Shown here: one piece after another, positions 26,569 to 36,800 of the stretch
Position numbering within the stretch: the stretch's first letter is position 1
Layout: each line of letters starts with the position of its first letter
From: Canibacter zhuwentaonis
Lineage (GTDB): Bacteria > Actinomycetota > Actinomycetes > Actinomycetales > Microbacteriaceae
Assembly: GCF_018531145.1 (NCBI RefSeq)
Contig: NZ_JAHDSZ010000002.1
Span: 114,158 to 178,157, forward strand
Direction: 5' to 3'
Length of the DNA stretch: 64,000 nt
Program-made: the position numbers and the translations under genes
Notes under the pieces: generated by a model
Seen by the model: only the letters and a program-made list of their open reading frames with translations
What the model was told of the DNA's origin: nothing
Databases searched by the model: none

Positions 26569-27252
26569 ATGAGTGTTCTAAAACTTAGAGACGTGCATAA
26601 AACATACGAGAGTGCAAACGTGTATGCTTTGCGCGGTGTGAGTTTAACCGTTGCGGTCGGTGAGTTTGTGGCTATAGTTGGACAGTCTGGTTCCGGTAAA
26701 TCCACTCTGCTACAGTGCGCGGCGGGTCTTGATAATGTCAACAAAGGAAGCGTGGCTATCGGTGGTAAAACAATAACCGGTTTAAGTGATAACGAACTGA
26801 CACGGGTGAGGCGAGATCATGTTGGTTTTGTTTTCCAGTCATATAACCTGTTTCCCGCTAAGACTGTTAAAGAAAACATCCTTTACCCGTTAAAGCTACA
26901 GCGCAAGAAGCTGGATTCAGAATTTTTTAACAGCATTGTAAAACAGCTTGGGATATCTGAATTATTGGATCGATATCCAAGCCTGATATCGGGAGGGCAA
27001 CAGCAGCGAGTTGCTGTTGCAAGATCTTTAATATCAAGTCCTTCAATTATTTTTGCAGATGAGCCAACCGGTGCTCTGGACTCTGCTTCGAGCCGAGATT
27101 TGTTGGTTTTGTTGCGTAAATCAGTGAACGATTTTGGTCAGTCTGTGCTGGTTGTTACACATGATACGGAAGTGGCTGAATATGCTGATCGTGTTATTCA
27201 CATGGTAGACGGTCAGATATCTAAAATAGTCAACAACACTTCGAGAAGCTAA
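26569..27252 (+). CDS. ABC transporter ATPase, MacB/LolD type
   Basis: 227 residues, one nucleotide-binding domain: Walker A GQSGSGKST near residue 38, Q-loop VFQSYNLFP, signature ISGGQQQRVAVAR, Walker B IIFADEPTGALD and the H-loop VVTHD. These are hallmarks of the ATPases that drive FtsX-type permeases. The gene ends nine bases before its permease partner at 27262. Codon use is AT-richer than the housekeeping genes on either side, so it may have been acquired. Expression is probably set by the G13 tract upstream. The exported substrate (peptide, lipoprotein or drug) cannot be told. Confidence 0.92.
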   Translation: MSVLKLRDVHKTYESANVYALRGVSLTVAVGEFVAIVGQSGSGKSTLLQCAAGLDNVNKGSVAIGGKTITGLSDNELTRVRRDHVGFVFQSYNLFPAKTVKENILYPLKLQRKKLDSEFFNSIVKQLGISELLDRYPSLISGGQQQRVAVARSLISSPSIIFADEPTGALDSASSRDLLVLLRKSVNDFGQSVLVVTHDTEVAEYADRVIHMVDGQISKIVNNTSRS

Positions 27253-27261
27253 GAGAATATA

Positions 27262-29688
27262 ATGAGAAAACGTATTTTTCGAAGCAACACTCAGATTATA
27301 GCTGCTGTTGCGCTGGGAGTGTTTTTTGTATCATCAGTTTTGATTATGATTGATTCACTGTATGCGACAGTGCAACAAAAAATATCAGACACTTTTCAAG
27401 ATTATAGTAGTGTAGTTATTGTTGACCCAAGGTACGAGGGTGATAATGACCGAGCATTGTACGATCATCTTGTAAATTCTAATCTGGCAACAAAAATTAA
27501 TCCTGGAAGGGACACTATAGTAAGACTTGAACGGGGAGGTTTGAGTGATGTGGTGTCGCTAAGGACAGCTGATTGGCTGTCAGGGCACATTCTAGTGGAG
27601 GGTAAATTTCCAGAGCGGTCTGGCGAAATAGCGATTGCTGAAAGTACTGCGATAAAGTTCAATCTTAAATTGGGTGCGGATATTAGCTTCAAAGCTGATC
27701 TTTCGAGCTCAGAAACTAAGTCTGCCACGCTAGTTGGTATCATTGCGGATAAGGAGAAAGGTTTTATACCTAAACCAGAGCCTGTTTTTTACGGTACTCT
27801 AGCGACTGTAAATTTACTGAGAGAGAATAGACCGGATGTATATCAGTATATTCTATTAAAAGCTAGTAATCCAGCTGAGGTTGTTGATTTAATCGCCCAA
27901 AAGCACGGTGACTCCCCGGAGTTTAAAGTAGTTTCGATAGGTGATTTTGTGTTGGCTAAAGCTTTGGAGACAGTTCCTGGGAAGCAATACATTCCGTTTA
28001 TAATAGCTGGTGTTTTAGCCTCATCGTTTATTATTCTTGTGTTGGTTATAGGCTCAGCTTTTTCTGTGTATGTTGAAAGAGACAGCAGGAACTACGCCCT
28101 AGAGCGATGCCTGGGCGTAACAAGAACGCAGCTGTTTGGAAAGATTATTTCCAAAGCGGTGACTATTGGGCTTTGCGGTGCTTTGCCGAGCGCTGTAGGA
28201 GCAATTTTAATATGGTTCTCAGCCGCGCTCTTAACCAGACACTTTTCTTTTGATTTTTCAGTAATAAAAATTTTGCTCGTCGTGCTATTTGGCGTGGTGG
28301 TTACTGTATTCGCCGCTGTTAAACCAGCGTATAAAATTTTTAAGATTCCACCTGTGAGCGCAATTAGAGTGTCTGAATATAATTCTGATGTTCAAGCGCT
28401 CAGTTTTGCGCGCGGCTTGATGCTTACTGGTGCAATAGCTCTGACTGTTGTAGCCTGCATCGGATTAGCCTATTTGGGTGGTTTCTTCTTGGTTGTTGCA
28501 GTCGCCGTTGTTTTGCTGGTGTTGCTAATAGCTGCGATGCCTCGCATTCTGCGGTTTATCACTAATGTTGCGATCAAGTTGTGTGTTGCTGGTCAAAACC
28601 CTGATTTCAGAGATCCGCTGGAGCAGATCCGCTTTGCTCCGCGCAAAGCCGCATCCATAGCAGCTCTGGCTTTTGTAATAGGGGCTTTTATTACAAGCAT
28701 TGCGGCTGGTGCCGAGTTTCTTGAAAACTCCCTGAAAAATGATCAGGCAAGCAGACTCGGAGCGGATCTGGTTGTTAGGCATGATGCTCAGAGCGGCGAT
28801 ATTGACGAACTGCACTCTTTAATTTCCGGCAGTGAAGTTGTTGAGAATGTTGCAAAGGTTAAAGTGTACAAAGCTAATCTGCTGGGGGATTCAGTTTCGG
28901 CAGTGAGGGTGGATGAAGACTTGTTAAGTGTTGTGGGCGGCAGTGAGCATCTGGCGGGTATTAAAACAGATTCGTTTATTGCTGGAACCATTTGTAATGG
29001 AACGGGTTTGTCAAACGGGGATGAAACAACCGTGCAAATAGGAGGTGCTAGTTTTCCGCTAAGAGCGCAATTACTGGATTCCGCTGCTGAGTTTATGTAC
29101 TTTTCGAAAGACTTGCCTATTCCTGGCAACACGCCTGCTGTTGTGGAGCTATGGGCTAAATTAAAGCCGGGCTATTCTGCGAGCGAGGCGCACTCAAAAA
29201 TTGCCGCTGCCGCCAGCGGCAAGAATGTCTCAATTCGAGGTAATTTGATAATTGGAGAACAGCTTGAAGGCTACCTTAGCGCCCTGAAAGTATCATCCTG
29301 GGCGTTGCTGGGTGTGGGAATATTTATTGCGTTAGCGGGTATCTCCAACACACTACGCCTATCAGTGATAGCCCGCAAGCGCGAGTTTGGATTGCAGCGT
29401 GCCCTGGGTCTTACCCGGCAAAAAGTGGTTTATCGGGTCTTGTTTGAGGCTTTGGTGTCAGTGCTTAGCGGCTTGGTAGCGGGTGTTTTAACAGGAGTGT
29501 TCATCGGCAATGTCTTTATGTTCTCACTTGCTCAGTCTACAAGCTCACTGTCGTTCAGCAGTGGTTTGCCGTTATTGTTTGTTGCGACAACCATCGGCGC
29601 AGGTGCGCTGTTAACGCTTCTCATCGCTGCAACCAGCGCACGTGAGGCTTCGCGGGTATCGCCGGTTGAGGCTTTGCGCACCGTGTAG
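27262..29688 (+). CDS. FtsX-like ABC permease
   Basis: 808 residues with two FtsX domains, the layout of large Gram-positive MacB-like permeases. One N-terminal membrane helix is followed by a long extracytoplasmic domain. Three helices follow (about 250-370; FIIAGVLASSFIILVLVIG), then two central helices (about 385-425), then a second start helix and extracytoplasmic region. The last FtsX block (SSWALLGVGIFIALAGISN, then REFGLQRALGLTRQKV) ends SRVSPVEALRTV, a usual family ending. It works with the ATPase at 26569. Function is inferred from family only. Confidence 0.9.
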   Translation: MRKRIFRSNTQIIAAVALGVFFVSSVLIMIDSLYATVQQKISDTFQDYSSVVIVDPRYEGDNDRALYDHLVNSNLATKINPGRDTIVRLERGGLSDVVSLRTADWLSGHILVEGKFPERSGEIAIAESTAIKFNLKLGADISFKADLSSSETKSATLVGIIADKEKGFIPKPEPVFYGTLATVNLLRENRPDVYQYILLKASNPAEVVDLIAQKHGDSPEFKVVSIGDFVLAKALETVPGKQYIPFIIAGVLASSFIILVLVIGSAFSVYVERDSRNYALERCLGVTRTQLFGKIISKAVTIGLCGALPSAVGAILIWFSAALLTRHFSFDFSVIKILLVVLFGVVVTVFAAVKPAYKIFKIPPVSAIRVSEYNSDVQALSFARGLMLTGAIALTVVACIGLAYLGGFFLVVAVAVVLLVLLIAAMPRILRFITNVAIKLCVAGQNPDFRDPLEQIRFAPRKAASIAALAFVIGAFITSIAAGAEFLENSLKNDQASRLGADLVVRHDAQSGDIDELHSLISGSEVVENVAKVKVYKANLLGDSVSAVRVDEDLLSVVGGSEHLAGIKTDSFIAGTICNGTGLSNGDETTVQIGGASFPLRAQLLDSAAEFMYFSKDLPIPGNTPAVVELWAKLKPGYSASEAHSKIAAAASGKNVSIRGNLIIGEQLEGYLSALKVSSWALLGVGIFIALAGISNTLRLSVIARKREFGLQRALGLTRQKVVYRVLFEALVSVLSGLVAGVLTGVFIGNVFMFSLAQSTSSLSFSSGLPLLFVATTIGAGALLTLLIAATSAREASRVSPVEALRTV

Positions 29689-29758
29689 CGGCGTGGGTAA
29701 GGCTTAAATGTGACATTTGTGCTCGGTGTAATTGAAGCGGACACTGGGGCGCTGCTGA

Positions 29759-29788
29759 TTGGTTAATTTCAGCTCTCTTGGGTAAAAT
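29759..29788 (+). promoter_or_regulatory. Probable promoter of tRNA-Gln and glmU
   Basis: TTGGTT (29759-29764) and TAAAAT (29783-29788) are separated by 18 bp, close to the sigma-70 pattern. The tRNA begins 37 bp after the -10. No terminator is seen before glmU, so the tRNA and glmU could share this transcript. Confidence 0.55.
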
Positions 29789-29824
29789 GTATCTGTGATT
29801 GTGAGCTCAGGCAGGGTTCACTTT

Positions 29825-29896
29825 TCCGCCTTAGTGTAATGGCAGCACGGCAGCCTTTGGAGCTGTTAGGTCTAGGTTCGAATCCTAGGGGCGGAG
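29825..29896 (+). tRNA. tRNA-Gln (anticodon TTG)
   Basis: A 72-nt cloverleaf. The acceptor arm TCCGCCT pairs with GGGCGGA (one G-T pair), with discriminator G. The D-arm stem is GTG/CAC. The anticodon stem GCAGC/GCTGT encloses the loop CTTTGGA with TTG at 29857-29859, which reads CAA and CAG. The T-arm contains GGTTCGAATCC. No CCA is encoded. It lies upstream of glmU, a frequent actinobacterial arrangement. Confidence 0.96.
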
Positions 29897-29942
29897 CGCT
29901 CGCAAAATCGTGCGTTCGTTATCCTGAGCAGAAAGATTTTAG

Positions 29943-31373
29943 ATGCAAAACGCTAACCGTTTAGCAGTCGTGATACTTGCCGCAGGTCAGGGTACGCGCA
30001 TGAAATCAAAAACACCCAAGGTGCTGCACAAAGTTGCAGGACGCTCGCTTATTGCGCACGTGCTGGCAACGGCCTCACAGCTTGATCCGTCACATATTGT
30101 TGTGGTTGTGCGGCATCAAAAAGAGCTTGCCGCAGCTGCTGTAAACGAGTTTCTGCCGTCGGCAATTGTGTGTGAGCAGGATGACATCCCCGGCACGGGG
30201 CGTGCTGTTGAGCAGGCAATTGCTGCTCTGCCTGCTGATTTCAACGGCGATATCGTAGTTCTTTCGGGGGATGTGCCGCTTATCAACGAGGCAACCCTGC
30301 GGGGTGTTATCGCAGCCCATCGTGATGGCTCACACCAGATGACTATCCTGGCGGCAGATGTTGCGAACCCGCAGGGTCTTGGCAGAATCCTGTACGACAA
30401 CGCGGGGCGCGTCAGCGGCATCGTAGAAGAAAAAGACGCAACCGAAACAGAGCGCCAAATAACTGAAATTAACGGCGGAATCTACGTTTTTGAGCGCCGC
30501 GCACTAACGGAGGCGCTTGCGCAGATAGACACCGACAACGTGCAAAAAGAAAAGTACCTAACAGACGCTGCCGCAAAAATTATTGCCACCGGCGGTAGCG
30601 TGGCGGCCCACACCGTCGACGATGTGTGGCTGATCGCCGGCGTTAATGATCGCGCGCAGCTTGCGGCCGTTGGCTCTGAGCTGAATCGCCGCCTGGTGCT
30701 AAAACACCAGCTGGCAGGGGTCACGATTGTTGATCCGCGGAGCACATATATTGACGTAACAGTTGAAATTGAGGCGGATGTAACGCTCCTGCCGGGAGTG
30801 CTGCTGCAGGGAGCAACCCGGGTTGCAACGGGGGCAACAGTTGGTCCGGCAACAACCCTGAAAGACACCTCTGTTGCTACCGGGGCCGTTATTGTGCGCA
30901 GCGAAGTGCACGGAGCCAAGATTGCTGCGGGTGTTACTGTCGGTCCGTTTGCGTATATCCGCCCGGGCACAACGCTCGGTGAAAGGTCAAAAGTAGGGGC
31001 TTTTGTGGAGGTGAAAGCGTCGCAGCTTGGTGCCGGCGGTAAAGTGCCGCACCTCAGTTATGTTGGTGATGCCACAATCGGCGAGGGCGCAAACCTGGGC
31101 GCGGGCACAATAGTTGCCAACTACGACGGTGTTAAAAAGCATCGCACAACCGTTGGGCGTGAAGTTCGCGTGGGCGCTAAATCAGTGCTCGTCGCCCCGG
31201 TGACAGTTGGCGACGGAGCGTACAGCGCGGCGGGAGCCGTGATCCGCAAAGAAGTGCCGCCGGGCGCTCTCGCGGTGAGCGTCGCAAGCCAGCGCAACAT
31301 CCCAGACTGGGTGCTTGAAAACAGGCCAAATACCGATTCTGCCCGTGCCGTAACCGACAAGAAAGAGCTGTGA
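29943..31373 (+). CDS. glmU: Bifunctional N-acetylglucosamine-1-phosphate uridyltransferase / glucosamine-1-phosphate acetyltransferase
   Basis: Makes UDP-GlcNAc for peptidoglycan. 476 residues, normal GlmU length. The N-terminal uridyltransferase has LAAGQGTRMKSKTPKVLH, VLSGDVPLI and EKDATETERQITEINGGIY. The C-terminal half is a left-handed beta-helix of hexapeptide repeats (VEIEADVTLLPGVLLQG onward). It contains GDATIGEGANLGAGTIVANYDGVKKH, the acetyl-CoA and active-site region with the catalytic His in the YDGVKKH part. The prs start codon follows the stop by one base, so glmU and prs are probably one operon. Confidence 0.96.
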   Translation: MQNANRLAVVILAAGQGTRMKSKTPKVLHKVAGRSLIAHVLATASQLDPSHIVVVVRHQKELAAAAVNEFLPSAIVCEQDDIPGTGRAVEQAIAALPADFNGDIVVLSGDVPLINEATLRGVIAAHRDGSHQMTILAADVANPQGLGRILYDNAGRVSGIVEEKDATETERQITEINGGIYVFERRALTEALAQIDTDNVQKEKYLTDAAAKIIATGGSVAAHTVDDVWLIAGVNDRAQLAAVGSELNRRLVLKHQLAGVTIVDPRSTYIDVTVEIEADVTLLPGVLLQGATRVATGATVGPATTLKDTSVATGAVIVRSEVHGAKIAAGVTVGPFAYIRPGTTLGERSKVGAFVEVKASQLGAGGKVPHLSYVGDATIGEGANLGAGTIVANYDGVKKHRTTVGREVRVGAKSVLVAPVTVGDGAYSAAGAVIRKEVPPGALAVSVASQRNIPDWVLENRPNTDSARAVTDKKEL

Positions 31374-31374
31374 T

Positions 31375-32355
31375 ATGGGAGCAATAGAAACCGCCGCAGG
31401 TAAAAAACTCGTGCTAATTTCCGGGCGTGCATATCCGGAACTGGCCGAAAATGTCGCCGCGGAGCTGAACGCGCAAGTGCTTGCAACTGACGCGCGCACC
31501 TTCGCCAGCGGCGAGCTGTACGCGCGATTTAACGAGAGTGTGCGCGGCACTGACGCTTTTGTGATCCAGTCGCACATCGCCCCGATCAATGAAAACATTA
31601 TGGAGCAGCTGGTTATGGTAGATGCGCTCAAGCGCGCTTCTGCTAAGCGAATCACAGTTGTGGCTCCTTTCTACCCCTACTCGCGGCAGGATAAAAAAGG
31701 GCGCGGCAGGGAGCCAATTTCTGCGCGCCTGATGGCGGATCTGTTCAAAGCTGCGGGAGCGGATCGCATTATGTCGGTTGATCTGCACGCCGCGCAAATT
31801 CAGGGTTTCTTTGACGGGCCGGTGGATCACCTGTTTGCAATGCCCGTGCTGTTGGACTATTTCCGTGACAAACTGGGCGACCGCAATGATGTAACCGTTG
31901 TTTCTCCCGATATGGGGCGGGTGCGCGTTGCGGATGTGTGGAGTGACCGGCTCAACGCGCCGCTGGCGATTATCCACAAGCGGCGCGACCCGACGGTTGC
32001 AAATAAGGTGAGTATGCACGAGATTGTTGGCAATGTTGAGGGCAGATGGTGTCTTATGGTTGACGATATGATAGACACGGGCGGCACAATTGCAAAGGCA
32101 GCTGAGGCGCTGGTTAAAAACGGCGCGCGCGGGGTTACAATAGCGGCAACTCATCCGGTTTTCTCGGGTGACGCGGTTAACAACCTGAACGCCGACTACA
32201 TTGACGAGGTTGTTGTAACAGACACTTTGCCGGTGCCAGCGAACTGCCGCTTTGAAAAACTAACCGTGCTATCTATTGCGCCGCTGTTGGCAAAAGCAAT
32301 TCACCAGGTTTTCCATGACGGTTCTGTGACGAGTATGTTTGAGGGTGCTGCGTAG
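31375..32355 (+). CDS. prs: Ribose-phosphate pyrophosphokinase
   Basis: Makes PRPP from ribose 5-phosphate and ATP for nucleotides, His, Trp and NAD. 326 residues. ISGRAYPELAENVA is the N-terminal block, and FYPYSRQDKKGRGREPISAR is the ATP/flexible-loop region. VDLHAAQIQGFF carries metal-binding His, and VDDMIDTGGT is the PRPP-binding signature. It starts one base after the glmU stop. PRPP is also needed upstream of NadE, whose gene is in this window. Confidence 0.96.
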   Translation: MGAIETAAGKKLVLISGRAYPELAENVAAELNAQVLATDARTFASGELYARFNESVRGTDAFVIQSHIAPINENIMEQLVMVDALKRASAKRITVVAPFYPYSRQDKKGRGREPISARLMADLFKAAGADRIMSVDLHAAQIQGFFDGPVDHLFAMPVLLDYFRDKLGDRNDVTVVSPDMGRVRVADVWSDRLNAPLAIIHKRRDPTVANKVSMHEIVGNVEGRWCLMVDDMIDTGGTIAKAAEALVKNGARGVTIAATHPVFSGDAVNNLNADYIDEVVVTDTLPVPANCRFEKLTVLSIAPLLAKAIHQVFHDGSVTSMFEGAA

Positions 32356-32518
32356 ATTTTCGCAGCATAACCGTGTAGTATCTTTTAGGTACTTCGGCGA
32401 GGGAGTTTATCTCCGTTATCGACGCGGGACGCCCAGGGTAATTCTGGATTTCTCGTGCGCCGTCAGTCGCATAGTAGAAAATATATCCGGGTGTCAGCCT
32501 GGCAAGGAGTAAAAAATT

Positions 32519-33082
32519 ATGAGTAAAGCAGTAAAGCTAGCTGCAGAGGCTCGCGAGAGCTTCGGCAAGGGCGTTGCCCGTAAATTGCGCGCAGCGGGTA
32601 AAACCCCTGTGGTTGTTTACGGTCACGGTAGCAATCCGGTGCATTTAACGGTTGAAACTCACCCGCTGAGCCTAATTGTGCGTCAGGCTAACGCGCTTGT
32701 TGAGTTGCAAATTAACGGCAAAGCACAGCTCGTGCTGGTTAAAGACGTGCAAAAAGATCCTGTGCGTCAGCTTATTGAGCACGTTGATTTTTTGATCGTT
32801 AAAAAAGGTGAGACCGTTGAGGTTGAGGTGCCAGTTGTGCTTGAGGGCGAAACCTTTCCTGGCACAATCGCTGTGCAGGTGCTTAACACCGTGCTTGTTG
32901 AAGCTCCGGCAATTAGCATTCCTGAAAACTTAGTTGTGTCTATTGAGGCTCTTGAAGAGGGCGCGCAGGTGCTCGTTAAAGATCTCAACCTTGACCACGG
33001 TATTACTGTTGTAACCGATGCAGGAGAGGTTATTGTGAGCGTAATTGTGCCGCTTGAAGAGCTTCCTGAAGATGAAAAATAA
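32519..33082 (+). CDS. rplY: 50S ribosomal protein L25, general-stress (CTC/TL5) form, with truncated tail
   Basis: Binds 5S rRNA. 187 residues: the L25 domain (AEARESFGKGVARKLRAAGKTP, VYGHGSNPVHL) then the TL5 beta domain (VEVEVPVVLEGETFPG). AAGGAG precedes ATG 32519. The 163-bp leader holds several small hairpins (GGAG/CTCC, CCAG/CTGG) but no clear regulatory motif. The frame stops at EELPEDEK; the usual Ala/Glu-rich actinobacterial tail continues in the next frame (see next entry). L25 function should survive without the tail. Confidence 0.93.
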   Translation: MSKAVKLAAEARESFGKGVARKLRAAGKTPVVVYGHGSNPVHLTVETHPLSLIVRQANALVELQINGKAQLVLVKDVQKDPVRQLIEHVDFLIVKKGETVEVEVPVVLEGETFPGTIAVQVLNTVLVEAPAISIPENLVVSIEALEEGAQVLVKDLNLDHGITVVTDAGEVIVSVIVPLEELPEDEK

Positions 33083-33158
33083 TGACGAGTCTGCAGAATC
33101 TGGTGGCGCAGCGGGTGAAGCAGCAGCGGGAGACTCTGCCGCAGCATCAGCGGCTTAG
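33081..33158 (+). pseudogene. rplY: Out-of-frame remnant of the rplY C-terminal tail
   Basis: Directly at the rplY stop, the +1 frame reads NDESAESGGAAGEAAAG and on to SAAASAA before a TAG at 33156. Its Ala/Glu/Ser composition is what actinobacterial L25 tails look like. Deleting one A from the A5 run at 33075-33079 fuses it in frame to L25. This supports a recent single-base insertion, programmed slippage, or an assembly error. Confidence 0.65.
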
Positions 33159-33230
33159 TAGTATTTAAAAGCTGGGGCAGCTCGCACTTTGGTGTCGAGT
33201 TGCCCCTGTTTTACGTTTGAGGGAGAAACT

Positions 33231-33818
33231 GTGACGGCCGTTTGGGCGCTTGTTGGGCTGGGTAATCCCGGTAGTAAATACGTGGGAACTCGCCACAACG
33301 TTGGTGAAATGGCACTAGATCTAATCGCGGGTAAATGCCGACTCAAGCTGAGCGCACACCGCACAGGCAACCAGATCGGGCAGTGCCGGGTGTCACCCGG
33401 CGGCGACCAAATAATCCTAATCAAACCCAACAGTTTTATGAACCTGAGCGGCGGGCCGGTGCAGGCGGCGCTGCAGTATTTCAATGTGCCGCTTGACAAC
33501 ACAGTAGTTTTACACGACGAAATAGACATCCCTTTTGATACTTTGCGGCTTAAAAAAGGTGGTGGTCACGGCGGGCATAATGGGCTGCGCGATATCGCAA
33601 AAGCCTGCCAGAGCCCCGATTTTACAAGGGTGCGTATAGGAGTTGGCAGACCACCGGGCAGGCAAGACGTGGCAGATTTTGTGCTGAGCGGATTTACCAG
33701 CGCTGAGCGCGCAAAGCTGCCGCTGCTGCTCGCAGACAGCGCAGACGCCGCACTCACGGTAATAGAATCGGGGCTGCTTGCTGCGCAGCAAAAGTTCCAT
33801 TCGCAAGAGAGAGCCTAG
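33231..33818 (+). CDS. pth: Peptidyl-tRNA hydrolase
   Basis: Releases tRNA from stalled peptidyl-tRNA. About 195 residues: GLGNPGSKYVGTRHNVGEMA with the catalytic His in RHN, KPNSFMNLSG, HDEIDIPF with the catalytic-dyad Asp, and KGGGHGGHNGLRDI as the substrate-binding block. GTG 33231 has GAGGGAGA upstream; the in-frame start at 33189 is rejected. The rplY-pth-mfd order is common in Actinobacteria. mfd starts four bases after this stop. Confidence 0.95.
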   Translation: MTAVWALVGLGNPGSKYVGTRHNVGEMALDLIAGKCRLKLSAHRTGNQIGQCRVSPGGDQIILIKPNSFMNLSGGPVQAALQYFNVPLDNTVVLHDEIDIPFDTLRLKKGGGHGGHNGLRDIAKACQSPDFTRVRIGVGRPPGRQDVADFVLSGFTSAERAKLPLLLADSADAALTVIESGLLAAQQKFHSQERA

Positions 33819-33822
33819 CGCA

Positions 33823-36800
33823 ATGACAATCAGCAACCTGCCGCGGCTGCTAAATAAATGCACAGAGTTCGCAGCTGCCGCTGCGTACACAGAAACCGAT
33901 ACTGATTTCACCGTGGCGCAGGGGCTCCGCGCGCCACTGATTGCTGAAATATACCGGCGCAGAATAGAATCTAAGTTGACTGGCGCGCTGCTGGTAATAA
34001 CCGCTTCTGGTCGTGAGCTGCAGCTTGCTAAGCAGGCACTAAAAACCCTGATACCAGAGGTCGCCACGGTGACGGTGACGGCGTGGGAAACTCTGCCGCA
34101 CGAGCGACTCAGCCCGTCAAAAGACACTGTTGGCAAGCGTTTTCGCGCGTTGAGCGCGATCCGCTCACACAACAGTGTCGCGCCGCTCATCGTGTTCGCT
34201 TCTGTGCGTGCGGTGCTGCAGGCGGTTTCACCGTTCACAGCGTACGCAGAACCGATTACGCTTAGTGCCGGCGTTGAACTGGGGGATATCGGCGAGTTTG
34301 CCAGCCAGCTCACGCAGCTCGGCTATGATCGGGTGGATATGGTGACAAGGCGTGGCGAGTTTGCTGTGCGCGGGGGAATTATCGATGTTTTTGTGCCGTC
34401 GGCTCCTGCGGCTGTGCGCATTGACTGCTTTGGCGACGAGATTGAGAGCTTGCACGAGTTCGCGGTCGCAGCACAGCGCAGCGCGGATCGGCTAGATAAG
34501 CTCGAGGTGTGGCCGGCGCGCGAGCTGCTGCTAACAGAGCGGGTGCGAAAGCGGGCCGCTGAGCTGTTGAGCGCGGGCGCGGCTGAGCCTGAAATGCTCG
34601 CAAAAATTGCGTCCGGTGTGACAGTTGAGGGCATGGAATCGCTGCTGCCGCAGCTGGTTGAGCGGCAGTACGCGCTGAGTGAGTTGTTGCCCGAGCAGAG
34701 TATGGCGGTGGTGTTTGCTCCGGAGCGGGTTGCGAGCCGAGCCGTGAGTCTTGCGGAAACGAACGCGGAATTTTTGGCGGCGAGGTGGCAGCACGCAACC
34801 GAAGCGCAAAAGCCCGTGGCGCAGCTGGTTCGGGAGGCGGAAAAAACCGGGCTTTTCACTCTCAACAGGGTGCGCGAGCTGGGTGGCGTCGATTTTACCT
34901 GGCACACCGTAAGCAGCTATGACAGTGGCAGCGGATCGCTTGCCGACGCCGCCGGTGCGGGTGCTGCCGCGGCGACCTCTGGTGGAGAGCCTGGTGCGGG
35001 CGTGGAGAATTTAGAAACAAGCGCGGGGGCTGTGAGCGCCGAAACAAGCGCAGACGCGGGCGCAGCGGACGCTGGTGAGGTTCGGGCTGTAGATGCAACC
35101 CCAGTGCAAAGCGATACGGTCAGAGTAAACAGTGGATTAATAACCCAGGCGGCGCACACAGACGCGGTAACAAACGCTATTGCGCAGCTTAAATCGTGGT
35201 TTGCTAATGTGGCTGAGAGCTCGAGATATGCGGTGCTGGCGATGCCCGATAACGGCACGGTGAAGCGCGTTACTGAACTGCTTAGCGAGGCTGAAATACC
35301 AGTTACCAGTGTGGCGCAGCTGCCAGTAGCGCCCGAGTCCGGCATAGCCTACGTAATCGAGGGCGGTTTAGAGGGCGGCTTTACCCTGCCAGCAGCCGGA
35401 GTTATGGTGCTCACAGAGGTTGAGTTTTTCGGCCGCAGAGCCGTCGCACGCGCAGTTGCCGCGCAGCGTCCGGCACGTGCGCGCGCTAAAAACGTGGTTG
35501 ATCCGCTGCACCTGAAAGCCGGTGATTATGTTGTGCACGAGGTGCATGGCATCGGGCGGTTTGTGGAGCTGACAGATCGCACACTGCCGGGCGGCGGCGG
35601 GCGCGTGAAACGTGAGTACCTGGTGCTCGAGTACGCGCCGAGCAAGCGCTCAATGCCGGCGGATAAGCTGTACGTGCCAATCGATCAGCTGTCGCAGCTT
35701 TCAAAATACGTCGGCGGCGAAACTCCCGCGCTGTCAAAAATGGGTGGCAGTGACTGGGCGAACACGAAAAAGCGCGCCCGTAAAGCCGTGCGCGAGCTTG
35801 CTGTTGAGCTGGTGAAGCTGTATTCTGTGCGCGCGCACGCAACCGGGCACGCTTTCAGCCCCGACACAGCATGGCAGGCGGAGCTTGAAGATTCTTTCGC
35901 CTACGTTGAAACACCAGATCAGCTCACCGCGATAGCCGATGTGAAGCGGGATATGGAGTGTCCACGTCCAATGGATCGCCTAATCTCTGGCGATGTTGGG
36001 TTTGGTAAAACAGAAATTGCTGTGCGGGCGGCGTTTAAGGCGGTGCAGGATAATAAGCAGGTTGCTGTTCTGGTGCCAACAACGCTTCTGGTAAAACAGC
36101 ATTTTGAGACTTTTCAGTCGCGGTTTGCGGCGTTTCCTGTGCGCTTGCGCGCGCTGAGCCGGTTTCAGAGCGACAAAGAGGCTCGCGAGATTCTGGAGCA
36201 GCTAGAGGCGGGGCTTATCGATGTTATTATCGGCACGCACCGGCTACTCGGCAAAAACGTTAAATATCACGATCTTGGTTTGATTATTATCGACGAAGAG
36301 CAGCGCTTCGGTGTTGAGCATAAAGAGATTCTCAAAGATATGAAGCAGAATGTCGATGTGCTTAGCATGAGCGCAACCCCGATTCCGCGCACGCTTGAAA
36401 TGGCGGTGACCGGGATTCGCGAGATGTCCACCCTGGCAACGGCTCCCGAAGACAGGCACCCTATTTTAACCTTTGTGGGGCAGCGCAATGACGCACAAAC
36501 AGCGGCAGCGATCCGCCGCGAAATGCTGCGTGACGGGCAGGTTTTCTACGTGCACAACCGGGTTGCTGCAATACACCGAGTCGCTAAAAGGGTTGCCGAG
36601 TTGGTGCCCGAGGCGCGGGTTGCTGTTGCGCACGGCAGACTCAGTCAGGAGCAGCTCGAGAAAGTTGTTGTTGATTTTTACGAGCGCGAATACGACGTGC
36701 TAGTGTGCACAACAATTGTTGAAACCGGGCTTGATATTGCCAACGCCAACACAATTATTGTGGATAACGCAGATAAATACGGGCTGGGGCAGTTGCACCA

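Noticed and set aside
32356..32518. Ribosomal-protein leader RNA before rplY
   Set aside because: Only short hairpins, without a recognised binding motif; not strong enough to claim.
33510..34313. 267-codon ORF opposite pth and mfd
   Set aside because: Low-complexity reading of the opposite strand; both true genes have full motif sets.
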